This document shows, piece by piece, positions 1-5,867 of a DNA stretch of 8,382 nucleotides (position 1 is its first letter; each line of letters begins with the position of its first letter). The notes beneath the pieces are model-generated. The model searched no databases. It was given only the letters and a program-made list of their open reading frames with translations, and was not told the DNA's origin. A program made the position numbers and the translations under genes. The stretch lies in contig VGTA01000111.1 of the NCBI GenBank assembly GCA_016874875.1, positions 1 through 8,382 of the forward strand, in the 5' to 3' direction. The DNA comes from Deltaproteobacteria bacterium. Lineage in GTDB: Bacteria > Myxococcota_A > Bradymonadia > UBA7976 > VGTA01.

Positions 1-1051
1 CCCCGCGCCCCCCGCGCCCCCCGCGCCCCCCGCGCCCCCCGCGCCCGCCGCGCCCGCCGCGCCCGCCGCGCCCGCCGCGCCCGCCGCGCCCGCCGCGCGA
101 GTCGCCCTCGAGGACGACGGTGAGCGCGGGACGGTGCTCCGCGCGGGGCTCGACAAGACCAAGCGGGGCTTCCTCGGGCGCCTCAAGAGCCTCTTTACGC
201 GCGCCAAGGCCATCGACGACGACCTGCTCTGGGAGCTCGAGGAGGCGCTCTTCACCGCCGACATCGGCGTCGCCACCAGCCAGGCGCTCCTCAAGACGAT
301 TCAGGGGCAGCTCAAGAGCGCGCAGCTCAAGGACGCGCAGCAGGTGTGGCGCCTCCTCAAGGACGAGATCACCGCCATCCTCAACCAAGGGACTCCCCCC
401 CTCGACCTCGCCCCCCCCGGGCGCGAGGGCCCCACGGTGATCATGGTGGTGGGCGTCAACGGCGCGGGCAAGACCACCAGCGTGGGCAAGCTCGCCCACC
501 GCTACGTGAGCGAGGGCAGGCGCGTGGTCTTGGCCGCCGGCGACACCTTCCGCGCCGCCGCCGTGGACCAGCTCGCCCGCTGGGCGGAGCGCGCGGGGGT
601 GGACGTGGTGCGTGGGCGCGACGGGCAGGACCCCTCGAGCGTGGCCTTTGACGCCTGCCGCCTCGCCGCCGAGCAGGGCGCCGACGTGGTCATCATCGAC
701 ACCGCTGGGCGCCTGCAGGCGCGCGTGGAGCTCATGGACGAGCTCGCCAAGGTCCACCGCGTCATCGGCAAGGCGCTCCCCGGCGCCCCCCACGAGGTGT
801 GGCTGGTCCTCGACGCCACCAACGGCCAGAACGCCATCAGCCAAGCCAAGGTCTTCACCGAGCGCGTGGCGGTGTCGGGGGTGGTGCTCACCAAGCTCGA
901 CGGCACCGCCAAGGGCGGCGTCATCATCGGCATCAAGAACGAGATGCGCCTCCCCATCCGCTACATCGGCGTGGGGGAGCGGACCGTGGACCTGCAGGTC
1001 TTTGACGCGCGCGCCTTCACCGAGGCGCTCTTTGAGGGCGTGGACGCCTGA
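1..1051 (+). CDS. ftsY: Signal recognition particle receptor FtsY (5' partial)
   Basis: FtsY is the GTPase at the inner membrane that receives ribosome-SRP complexes and passes them to the Sec translocon. The reading frame (first full codon at base 2) is open to the left edge, so the true start lies outside the window; the GTG at 134 is internal. Visible from the left are an Ala/Pro repeat linker, a short acidic stretch, the helical N domain (near GLDKTKRGFLGRL), then the G domain. Seen in the G domain are G1 GVNGAGKTT, the insertion-box motif DTFRAAAVDQL, G3 DTAGR, G4 TKLDGTAKGG and the closing LPIRYIGVGER followed by DLQVFDARAF. TKLDGTAKGG and the closing motif fit FtsY rather than Ffh or FlhF. 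The protein ends a few residues after the last helix, as usual. A 129-bp gap to the next gene suggests separate transcription. Identification is firm; only the N-terminus is missing. Confidence 0.97.
   Translation, partial: PAPPAPPAPPAPPAPAAPAAPAAPAAPAAPAARVALEDDGERGTVLRAGLDKTKRGFLGRLKSLFTRAKAIDDDLLWELEEALFTADIGVATSQALLKTIQGQLKSAQLKDAQQVWRLLKDEITAILNQGTPPLDLAPPGREGPTVIMVVGVNGAGKTTSVGKLAHRYVSEGRRVVLAAGDTFRAAAVDQLARWAERAGVDVVRGRDGQDPSSVAFDACRLAAEQGADVVIIDTAGRLQARVELMDELAKVHRVIGKALPGAPHEVWLVLDATNGQNAISQAKVFTERVAVSGVVLTKLDGTAKGGVIIGIKNEMRLPIRYIGVGERTVDLQVFDARAFTEALFEGVDA
5..94 (+). repeat. 9-bp tandem repeat coding the FtsY Ala/Pro linker
   Basis: Four units of GCGCCCCCC (5-40) are followed by six units of GCGCCCGCC (41-94), all in the ftsY frame. 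They encode four Ala-Pro-Pro then six Ala-Pro-Ala triplets. The array probably continues left of the window. FtsY proteins commonly carry a variable, low-complexity region ahead of the NG domain, so length change here should be tolerated. The two internally uniform blocks suggest two separate expansion events. Confidence 0.93.
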
Positions 1052-1098
1052 GGCGCTCCCCCTGATGTTGTTCAGAATCCTGCACGCGCCGCACAGAG

Positions 1099-1175
1099 CC
1101 CCACTGAGAGGTTGTGCGCGCCGCCCGCTCGTGATACGAACTAGCACCCCCCCGCACACCCCACTAGAGAGGTTG
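1099..1175 (+). repeat. Near-identical 16/17-bp direct repeat in the leader
   Basis: CCCCACTGAGAGGTTG (1099-1114) recurs as CCCCACTAGAGAGGTTG (1159-1175), differing by one inserted A. The copies start 60 bp apart. The right copy carries the AGAGAGG that serves as ribosome binding site for the barrel gene at 1181. The left copy has the same SD-like sequence but no useful ATG after it. It could be a duplicated translation-initiation region or a binding site; the sequence does not decide. Confidence 0.6.
1112..1140 (+). promoter_or_regulatory. Weak sigma70-like promoter candidate upstream of barrel gene 1
   Basis: TTGTGC (1112-1117), a 17-bp spacer and TACGAA (1135-1140) lie about 40 bp before the ATG at 1181. 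Each hexamer matches the consensus at only three positions. The support is position and the locally raised AT content (GATACGAACTAG) in an otherwise GC-saturated sequence. A promoter somewhere in the 1052-1180 gap is likely because the four downstream genes form a tight cluster separate from ftsY. Confidence 0.3.
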
Positions 1176-1180
1176 AGGTG

Positions 1181-2092
1181 ATGCCTCTATCGCGACCCTC
1201 CCAGGCCCTCATCTCGCTCTGCGCGCTCGCCACGCTCTCGCTGGCCACTCCCGCGCACGCAGACGACTACGATTTTACAGAAGAGACCGCGGAGCAGCCC
1301 ACCGGTGACGGCGGGGGCGGGGGCGGCGGGAGCGGGGACGACTTTGAGTTCGACACCCCCCTCGACACCTCTGACACAGGCGGCGGGGGCGGCGGGGGCG
1401 GGGGCGGCGGGGGCACGCCGAGCTTCCTGCAGGCGACGCAGGGCGGCGGCGTTGAGGAGGAGAGCCAGCGCCGCCCCCTCACCCCCGAGGAGCTCGCCGC
1501 GCTGCGCGCCGCGGAGGCGGAGCGCGTGTGGGTGCTCCAGCGGCGCCCCTTCCTCAAGAAGCACCGCCTCGAGCTCGCCCCCATGGCGGGCCTCAACGCC
1601 AACGACCCCCTCATCCACTTCGCGACCGTCGGCGCCGACCTCAACTACTTCCTCAACGAGGAGATGGCCATCGGGCTGCGCGGCAGCTACACGCTCAACG
1701 TCGAGACGAGCTCGTTTGACGAGGTGGTGCAGGAGTACAGCGTCTTCCCCAAGATTTCGCGCCCCATCTGGTCGGGGAGCGCCAACTTTCAATACACGCC
1801 CCTCTACGGCAAGCTCGCCGTCTTTGGCTCGTGGATTCTCCCCTGGGAGCTCTATACGCGCGCCGGCGTGGGCTGGCTGCAGACCTTTATCGACGGGCGC
1901 GTCTTTGTCACCGCCGGCGCCGGCCAGCGGTACTTCATGAACCGCTGGATGACGTTCAACCTCGACCTCAACTACCAGATCTTCCAAGAGACCTTCGGTC
2001 CCGACGAGTCCGTGCTCCTCAACAACCTGGTCTTCAGCGTTGGCATGAGCTTCTATCTCCCCACCGACTTTGAGTACCGGGAGCTGAGATGA
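1181..2092 (+). CDS. Outer-membrane beta-barrel domain protein 1 with poly-Gly linkers
   Basis: This 303-residue secreted protein is predicted to sit in the outer membrane. The start is the ATG at 1181, with AGAGAGG 8 bp upstream; a GTG directly before it (1178) is possible. Residues 1-27 form a signal peptide ending TPAHA before DD. Residues 28-115 are low-complexity, acidic and Gly-rich, with runs of 7 (44-50) and 12 (67-78) glycines. From about residue 116 (VWVLQRRPFLKKHRLELAP) to 292 the alternating polar/aromatic pattern fits a barrel of about 8 strands. The RPFLKK-RLEL entry resembles the myxobacterial outer-membrane barrel family (TIGR04565-like, recalled, not searched). YFLNEEMAIGL-GSYTLNVET lines up with LYLSDSFALGL-AFYGINLET in the next protein, so the two are paralogues. 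Its stop overlaps the next start (ATGA). Ligand or partner unknown; a structural or complex-forming role is as likely as transport. Confidence 0.85.
   Translation: MPLSRPSQALISLCALATLSLATPAHADDYDFTEETAEQPTGDGGGGGGGSGDDFEFDTPLDTSDTGGGGGGGGGGGGTPSFLQATQGGGVEEESQRRPLTPEELAALRAAEAERVWVLQRRPFLKKHRLELAPMAGLNANDPLIHFATVGADLNYFLNEEMAIGLRGSYTLNVETSSFDEVVQEYSVFPKISRPIWSGSANFQYTPLYGKLAVFGSWILPWELYTRAGVGWLQTFIDGRVFVTAGAGQRYFMNRWMTFNLDLNYQIFQETFGPDESVLLNNLVFSVGMSFYLPTDFEYRELR
1310..1414 (+). repeat. Two poly-glycine coding tracts, G-quadruplex-prone
   Basis: Seven glycine codons (1310-1330) and twelve (1379-1414), nearly all GGC or GGG, are separated by an acidic stretch reading DDFEFDTPLDTSDT. The sense strand, and so the mRNA, carries many closely spaced runs of three to five G, which meets the usual G-quadruplex pattern. 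In the protein the runs should be flexible linkers between the mature N-terminus and the barrel. Confidence 0.85.
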
Positions 2093-2841
2093 TTCGCCCC
2101 CTCGCCCTCGCCCTCGCCCTCGCCCTCGCCCTCACCGCCGACCTCGCCGCCCACGTCGCCGCCCCGCGCGCCGCGCGCGCCGACGTCAAGGAGGGGGTCA
2201 TGAAGCGCCTTGAGGAATCCGCCGCCGTGCGGCGCCGCAAGGTGCTGCGCGACGGGCGCCTTGAGGCCGCCCTCTCCCTCGGCACCACGCTCGGCGACAC
2301 CTACAACCGCGCCTTGCCCGTGGGGCTGATGGGGCACCTGTACCTGAGCGATTCGTTCGCGCTCGGGCTCAACGCCTTCTACGGCATCAACCTCGAGACC
2401 AGCATCGTGGAGCGCATCAGGGCCGCGCGCCCCGGGCGCCTCGCGGCGAGCAGTTTCGCGGGCGTGGGCTTTGGGGCCTCGCTGGAGGCGACGTTCGTGC
2501 CGGCCTTCGGCAAGCTGTCGCTGCTCGGGGTGATGAACAGCGTCTACGACATGAGCTTCATCGTGGGCGCCGGCGTGGTGCAGGTGAGCGGCGCGGAGCC
2601 GTTTGGGCAGATCGCGCCCGCGCCGGTGGTGGGCGTGGGCTTCCGCGTCTTCGCCAACGACTCCCTCGCCGTCTCGCTGCAGCTGCGCGACTACATCTAC
2701 TCCCGCTCGCAGAGCGCCGTGCGGGTGGTGGACCCCGCCACCAACAAGGTCACCTACAGCCAGCAAGAGCGCTGGCAGAACCAGCTCTTCTTCACCCTCG
2801 CCTTCAGCTTCCTGACGGGTGAGCCGCGCTTCAGCGAGTGA
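2089..2841 (+). CDS. Outer-membrane beta-barrel domain protein 2 (paralogue of protein 1)
   Basis: This is a 250-residue secreted protein. Its ATG overlaps the previous stop (ATGA), which implies translational coupling; GGGAG at 2079-2083 gives a good ribosome binding site. The signal peptide is MIRP, a Leu-Ala repeat, then a cleavage candidate after RAARA (residue 31). Residues 32-55 are charged (EGVMKRLEESAAVRRRKVL), then about 185 residues of alternating hydrophobic/polar strands run to LFFTLAFSFL near the C-terminus. It shares with protein 1 the YL-x-S/N-x-x-A-x-GL-x-x-x-Y-x-x-N-x-ET pattern and the FGKLSLLG / YGKLAVFG strand. It lacks the Gly-rich insert. Two co-translated barrels of one family suggest a hetero-oligomer or two parts of one complex. 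Paired outer-membrane barrels also occur in the myxobacterial Glt gliding machinery, but nothing here proves that role. Confidence 0.83.
   Translation: MIRPLALALALALALTADLAAHVAAPRAARADVKEGVMKRLEESAAVRRRKVLRDGRLEAALSLGTTLGDTYNRALPVGLMGHLYLSDSFALGLNAFYGINLETSIVERIRAARPGRLAASSFAGVGFGASLEATFVPAFGKLSLLGVMNSVYDMSFIVGAGVVQVSGAEPFGQIAPAPVVGVGFRVFANDSLAVSLQLRDYIYSRSQSAVRVVDPATNKVTYSQQERWQNQLFFTLAFSFLTGEPRFSE
2101..2136 (+). repeat. Hexanucleotide repeat inside a signal peptide
   Basis: Five perfect CTCGCC units (2101-2130) and one variant, CTCACC, encode the Leu-Ala hydrophobic core of the signal peptide of barrel protein 2. The unit is two codons, so a slippage event would lengthen or shorten the hydrophobic core without shifting the frame. 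Confidence 0.9.
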
Positions 2842-2864
2842 GCGGCCTTCAGCGAGTGAGCGGC
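2829..2864 (+). repeat. Exact 18-bp tandem duplication spanning a stop codon
   Basis: CTTCAGCGAGTGAGCGGC occurs twice head to tail (2829-2846, 2847-2864). The first copy contains the TGA (2839-2841) that ends barrel protein 2. Because 18 is a multiple of 3, the second copy places another in-frame TGA at 2857-2859, a backup stop 18 bp on. Confidence 0.9.
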
Positions 2865-2882
2865 GCGCGCGCGGGGGGCGAC

Positions 2883-2887
2883 GGAGG
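2883..2887 (+). promoter_or_regulatory. Ribosome binding site fixing the HEAT-protein start
   Basis: GGAGG, 6 bp before the ATG at 2894, is a near-consensus Shine-Dalgarno sequence. It is the reason to choose this ATG over the in-frame GTG at 2819. The GTG would start inside the previous gene and add 25 Arg/Ser-rich residues coded by the tandem duplication. Confidence 0.75.
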
Positions 2888-2893
2888 CAGCAG

Positions 2894-4249
2894 ATGAGGC
2901 AGACGATCCTGAAGTGTCTCGGCGGGCCCCGCGCCCGCCATGCCACGGCGGCGGGGGGCGCTGCCGCGGCGTGGGCGGTGAGCGAGGCGGTGGTGTGGTA
3001 CGTGGACGCGCGCTGCGATTCGCCCGCCCTCGGCTTCCTCGCCATCGTGCTGTGGGTGCTCTGCGCCCTCGGCGCCGCCTGGCTCGCGGTGATGGCGCTG
3101 AGTCCGCAGCTCATCACCCCGCAGGTGCTCGCGGACTGGGCGGGGCGCGACGCCCCGCGGCTCGCCCTCCCTCCCCTCGACGACTTTGACCCGCGCCGCC
3201 ACACCGTCAACCCCCAGGGGCGTTTTCGCGTGCTCTTCGCCGCCGCCACCATGGCGCCGCTCCTCTGGGCGCACGCCGCCCACGACGGCTTCCTCACGCG
3301 CTACCAGCGCGAGGGGGCGGCGCGCATCTACCTGCGGAGCGACGAGCACCTCACGCGCCTGCGCGGCCTCAACCTGCTCGCCGCGCAGGCGGGGGCGGGG
3401 CGCGAGGTGCGCGTGAGCCCCGCCCTCCGCGACGCCCTCTGCGCCCTGCTCGCCGACGCCCACGAGGGCGTCCGCGCGCGCGCCGCCTTCGTGGCGGGCG
3501 CCCTGCGCCTCGAGGCCGCCACCGCGCCGCTCGAGGCGCTCGCGCGCGACGACGAGGCGCTCCGCGAGGTGGCGCTCCTCGCCCTCGGGCAGCTCTCCGC
3601 GCCTCCCCTGCGCGCCAACCCCGCCCACGGCGCCCTCCAGCGCCTCGCGGCGCTCCCCGCCCTGCGCGCCGCCGCCCCCTACGCGCTGGCGGTCGCGCTG
3701 GGCGCGCAGCGCCTCACCGACGCGGGGAGCGTGGAGGCGCTGCGGGCGATCTACTCTCTCGCGAGCGGCGTGGGGGGGGACGTCAAGGCGCGCGAGGCGG
3801 CGGCGTGGGCGCTCGGCGAGACGCGGGACGCGGCGCACGTGCCCTTTCTCGGCGCCGCGCTCTCCGACCCCGCCCTCAGCGTCCGCTGCCTCGCCGCCAA
3901 CGCCCTCGAGAAGCTCATCTCCTTTGAGAGCTCCGCGCCCCTGCGCGCCGCCTTTGAGCGCTCGTCGCGCGCCGAGGAGTGCCCGCTGGTGGAGACGCCC
4001 ACGCAGCAGGGGGGGGCGTCGGTGGTGATGATGCCCCGGTGGAGCTACCAGCTCACCCTCGTGCGCGCCCTCGCCACCACCGACGACCCGCTGCTGCTCG
4101 AGTGGCTCGTGGCGCGTCAGCGCGACGTGGACCCCATGACGCACAAGCTCATGAAGAAGTACTACGAGGCGCTCGTGGAGCGCGACCGGCAGGGCCTGCT
4201 CGAGGAGTTCAAGCGCCGCAACGCCGAGCGGGGCGGGGGGCGCCCGTGA
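2894..4249 (+). CDS. Membrane-anchored HEAT-repeat protein, function unknown
   Basis: This 451-residue protein does not match a named family I recognise. Residues about 19-37 and 46-69 are hydrophobic and probably membrane-spanning; a weaker third segment lies at 111-128 (FRVLFAAATMAPLLWAH). Residues about 150-345 are helical repeats of HEAT/PBS-lyase type. The clearest is VKAREAAAWALGETRDAA followed by VPFLGAALSDPALSVRCLA; others are LRDALCALLADAHEGVRARA and LEALARDDEALREVALLALG. HEAT repeats make curved scaffolds for protein binding, so an inner-membrane scaffold or adaptor is the reasonable guess. The C-terminal 90 residues are helical and charged (KLMKKYYEALVER, LLEEFKRRNAERG). It starts 52 bp after barrel gene 2, and its stop merges into the repeat leading to the MinD-like gene, so co-expression with both neighbours is likely. 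Topology depends on whether the third hydrophobic segment spans the membrane. Confidence 0.82.
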   Translation: MRQTILKCLGGPRARHATAAGGAAAAWAVSEAVVWYVDARCDSPALGFLAIVLWVLCALGAAWLAVMALSPQLITPQVLADWAGRDAPRLALPPLDDFDPRRHTVNPQGRFRVLFAAATMAPLLWAHAAHDGFLTRYQREGAARIYLRSDEHLTRLRGLNLLAAQAGAGREVRVSPALRDALCALLADAHEGVRARAAFVAGALRLEAATAPLEALARDDEALREVALLALGQLSAPPLRANPAHGALQRLAALPALRAAAPYALAVALGAQRLTDAGSVEALRAIYSLASGVGGDVKAREAAAWALGETRDAAHVPFLGAALSDPALSVRCLAANALEKLISFESSAPLRAAFERSSRAEECPLVETPTQQGGASVVMMPRWSYQLTLVRALATTDDPLLLEWLVARQRDVDPMTHKLMKKYYEALVERDRQGLLEEFKRRNAERGGGRP

Positions 4250-4305
4250 GCGCCGAGAGGGCGAGCGCCGAGAGGGTGAGCGCCGAGAGGGCGAGCGCCG
4301 AGGGG
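4246..4305 (+). repeat. 15-bp tandem repeat at the HEAT/MinD gene junction
   Basis: There are four units: GTGAGCGCCGAGAGG (4246-4260, 4276-4290) alternating with GCGAGCGCCGAGAGG (4261-4275) and GCGAGCGCCGAGGGG (4291-4305). The first unit overlaps the HEAT-gene stop (TGA 4247-4249). The alternation implies duplication of a 30-bp block. The array is in frame with the MinD-like gene and would encode (V/A)SAER repeats if translation began at GTG 4246. Confidence 0.9.
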
Positions 4306-4323
4306 GGGCGCGCCGGCGGGCAG

Positions 4324-5865
4324 ATGAATCCCCAGGTCTGGGCCTTTGGGGGCGCCAAGGGGGGCGTGGGGCGCTCTGTCATCTGCGCCGCGGTGGCGTG
4401 CGCCCTCGTGCGGCGCGGCGCGCGCGTGATCATGATCGACTTTGACCTCGGCTCCGCCAACCTCCACACGCTCATGGGGGTGATGCAGCCCAAGGCCAAC
4501 CTCGAGCAGTGGATTCTGGGGCAGGCGGCGCGCCTCGACGAGGTGTGCTCGCCCACGCCCCTCGAGCGCCTCTCGCTCATCAGCGGCGCCTCCTCCATCT
4601 ACAACCCCTCGCACCCCACCCCCGAGCAGCTCAGGAGAGTCATCCACGAGGCGCTGCAGCTCGAGGCCGACTACATCCTGATCGACCTCGGGGCGGGGAT
4701 CCACCCGCACACGCTCGATTTCTTCAACGTGGCGGGGCGCAGCTTCATCGTCACCACCCCCGAGCCCACCTCGATCCAGAACAGCTACGCCTTTTACCGC
4801 GCCGCCCTCTTGCGCCGCCTCGAGGTCACGCTCACGGAGCACCCGTGGCTCGAGAAGATTCTGCGCCGCGCCTCCCTCGCCAAGGGCGACGCGCGCATCA
4901 CCTCCCTCGGGCAGCTCCTCGATATGGTGCGCGAGCTCAACTACGAGCTCAGCCGCGACGTGATGACGCGCCTGCAGAGTCTCCGCGCCCCCCTCGTGAT
5001 CAACCGCGCCTACCCCGACGACGAGCCGCAGGTCCTCAAGGCGCTCGGCGCCATCTGCCGGCAGTACCTGCACACCGACCTCGAGCACGCCCTCACGCTC
5101 CCCGAGGACAAGGCGCTGCGCGGCGCCGTGCGCCGCCTCCGCCCGCTCCATGAGCTCGAGGCCGACTCGCCGTTCGCCGTGGCGGTGGGCGGGTGGGTGG
5201 GGCGCATGCTGAGCGAGGCGCCCTACGCGCCCATCCACGAGGACTTCCTGCCGCTGGTGGGCGCGCCGTCCTTCCTCTCGGTGAGTCCGCCCGCCGCCCC
5301 GCGCGCCGGCGCGGGACTCACCACGGCGGTGCCGAGCACGCCAGGGGAGGCGCTGCTGCGGAGCGCCATCTCCGCCCTCAACGAGGTGCAGCGCCTCGAC
5401 GAGGCGCGCGCGGCGCAGGCGGCGGGGCTCGCGGGGCGCGACTGGAAGGCGGTGGCGTGGGGAGATTCGCCGGCGGAGGCGGCGCAGGTGCGCGAGGCGC
5501 TCTACGAGTCCTCCGCCGCGCAGCTGCGCGCCCCCGACCTGACGCCCACCCCCCTCGGCGACGTGCAGATGCGCGACCCCGTGGAGCACGAGGTGGTGTG
5601 CTTTGAGGAGGAGGTCCGCACCGACCTCGGCTGGTTCCACCTCAAGACCGCCGACCTCGCCCCCTTCTCCCCCGCCATCCGCACCTCCATCTACCAGGCG
5701 GGCGAGCGCCTCGTGCTGCACGACAAGAGCTACCGAGAGCGCTACGAGCACGGGGCGCGCGGCGCCGACATCGCCAAGCAGGTGGAGCGCCTCCACCACG
5801 AGAGCGCCGAGCACCTCAAGCGCGGCGGGGCGCAGGCGTGGTGGGCGGCGCGGGCGCTGTCTTGA
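4324..5865 (+). CDS. MinD/FlhG-like P-loop ATPase with Arg-substituted Walker A
   Basis: This 513-residue protein belongs to the SIMIBI class (MinD/ParA/FlhG branch), ATP-dependent dimeric switches that position or regulate cell-envelope complexes. Seen in order: deviant Walker A AKGGVGRS (residues 11-18) with signature Lys12 but Arg17 where Lys is expected; IDFDLGSANLHTLMG (switch I, Asp41); hydrophobic Walker B with IDLGAG (Asp121); TTPEPTSIQNSYAFYR (about 144-159), an FlhG/FleN-like signature; and VINRAYPDDE near 226. The ATPase core ends near 300. A Pro/Ala-rich linker and an extra C-terminal region follow, with DLGWFHLKTADLAPFSPAIR (434-453) the most structured part. I chose ATG 4324 because it lies just before the first beta strand; its SD (GGCGGG, 3 bp away) is poor. 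GTG 4246, overlapping the HEAT stop, is a real alternative adding a 26-residue repeat tail. No C-terminal amphipathic helix typical of MinD is obvious. It is probably the last gene of the cluster. Confidence 0.88.
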   Translation: MNPQVWAFGGAKGGVGRSVICAAVACALVRRGARVIMIDFDLGSANLHTLMGVMQPKANLEQWILGQAARLDEVCSPTPLERLSLISGASSIYNPSHPTPEQLRRVIHEALQLEADYILIDLGAGIHPHTLDFFNVAGRSFIVTTPEPTSIQNSYAFYRAALLRRLEVTLTEHPWLEKILRRASLAKGDARITSLGQLLDMVRELNYELSRDVMTRLQSLRAPLVINRAYPDDEPQVLKALGAICRQYLHTDLEHALTLPEDKALRGAVRRLRPLHELEADSPFAVAVGGWVGRMLSEAPYAPIHEDFLPLVGAPSFLSVSPPAAPRAGAGLTTAVPSTPGEALLRSAISALNEVQRLDEARAAQAAGLAGRDWKAVAWGDSPAEAAQVREALYESSAAQLRAPDLTPTPLGDVQMRDPVEHEVVCFEEEVRTDLGWFHLKTADLAPFSPAIRTSIYQAGERLVLHDKSYRERYEHGARGADIAKQVERLHHESAEHLKRGGAQAWWAARALS

Positions 5866-5867
5866 GC

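Noticed and set aside
134..136. GTG as the ftsY start
   Set aside because: The frame stays open upstream through an Ala/Pro linker to the window edge, and there is no SD before the GTG. FtsY normally has a longer N-terminal region.
1..1051. FlhF instead of FtsY, prompted by the FlhG-like ATPase downstream
   Set aside because: G4 reads TKLDGTAKGG and the end reads LPIRYIGVGER, both FtsY signatures. FlhF usually has TKLDE and different ends.
1090..1118. Hairpin CGCACA / TGTGCG as ftsY terminator
   Set aside because: Only six base pairs with a 17-base loop and no T-run; too weak to call.
612..1181. 189-codon plus-strand frame overlapping ftsY
   Set aside because: It is out of frame with a firmly identified GTPase domain and reads as Ser/Arg/Pro-rich noise. 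The tail in the gap could only be a tiny leader peptide, noted under findings.
2819..2893. GTG start giving the HEAT protein 25 more residues
   Set aside because: It lies inside the previous gene and adds Arg/Ser-rich residues coded by the 18-bp duplication. ATG 2894 has a consensus SD.
2053..3297. 414-codon minus-strand open frame across the barrel 2 and HEAT genes
   Set aside because: It crosses a gene junction and two tandem repeats, shows no domain, and has no plausible SD. It is a composition shadow.
2849..4144. 431-codon minus-strand open frame opposite the HEAT gene
   Set aside because: Arg/Gly/Glu-rich translation without motifs, and the plus strand has membrane segments and HEAT repeats.
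3979..4245. Upstream extension of the MinD-like frame into the HEAT gene
   Set aside because: It is His/Arg/Ala/Pro-rich shadow translation of the HEAT gene. Homologous sequence begins only near 4324, with GTG 4246 the furthest reasonable start.
4162..5814. 550-codon open frame on the minus strand opposite the MinD-like gene
   Set aside because: Its translation is His/Arg/Gly/Val-rich low complexity with no recognisable motif. It arises because very GC-rich coding DNA leaves the opposite strand open. The plus strand carries clear ATPase motifs.
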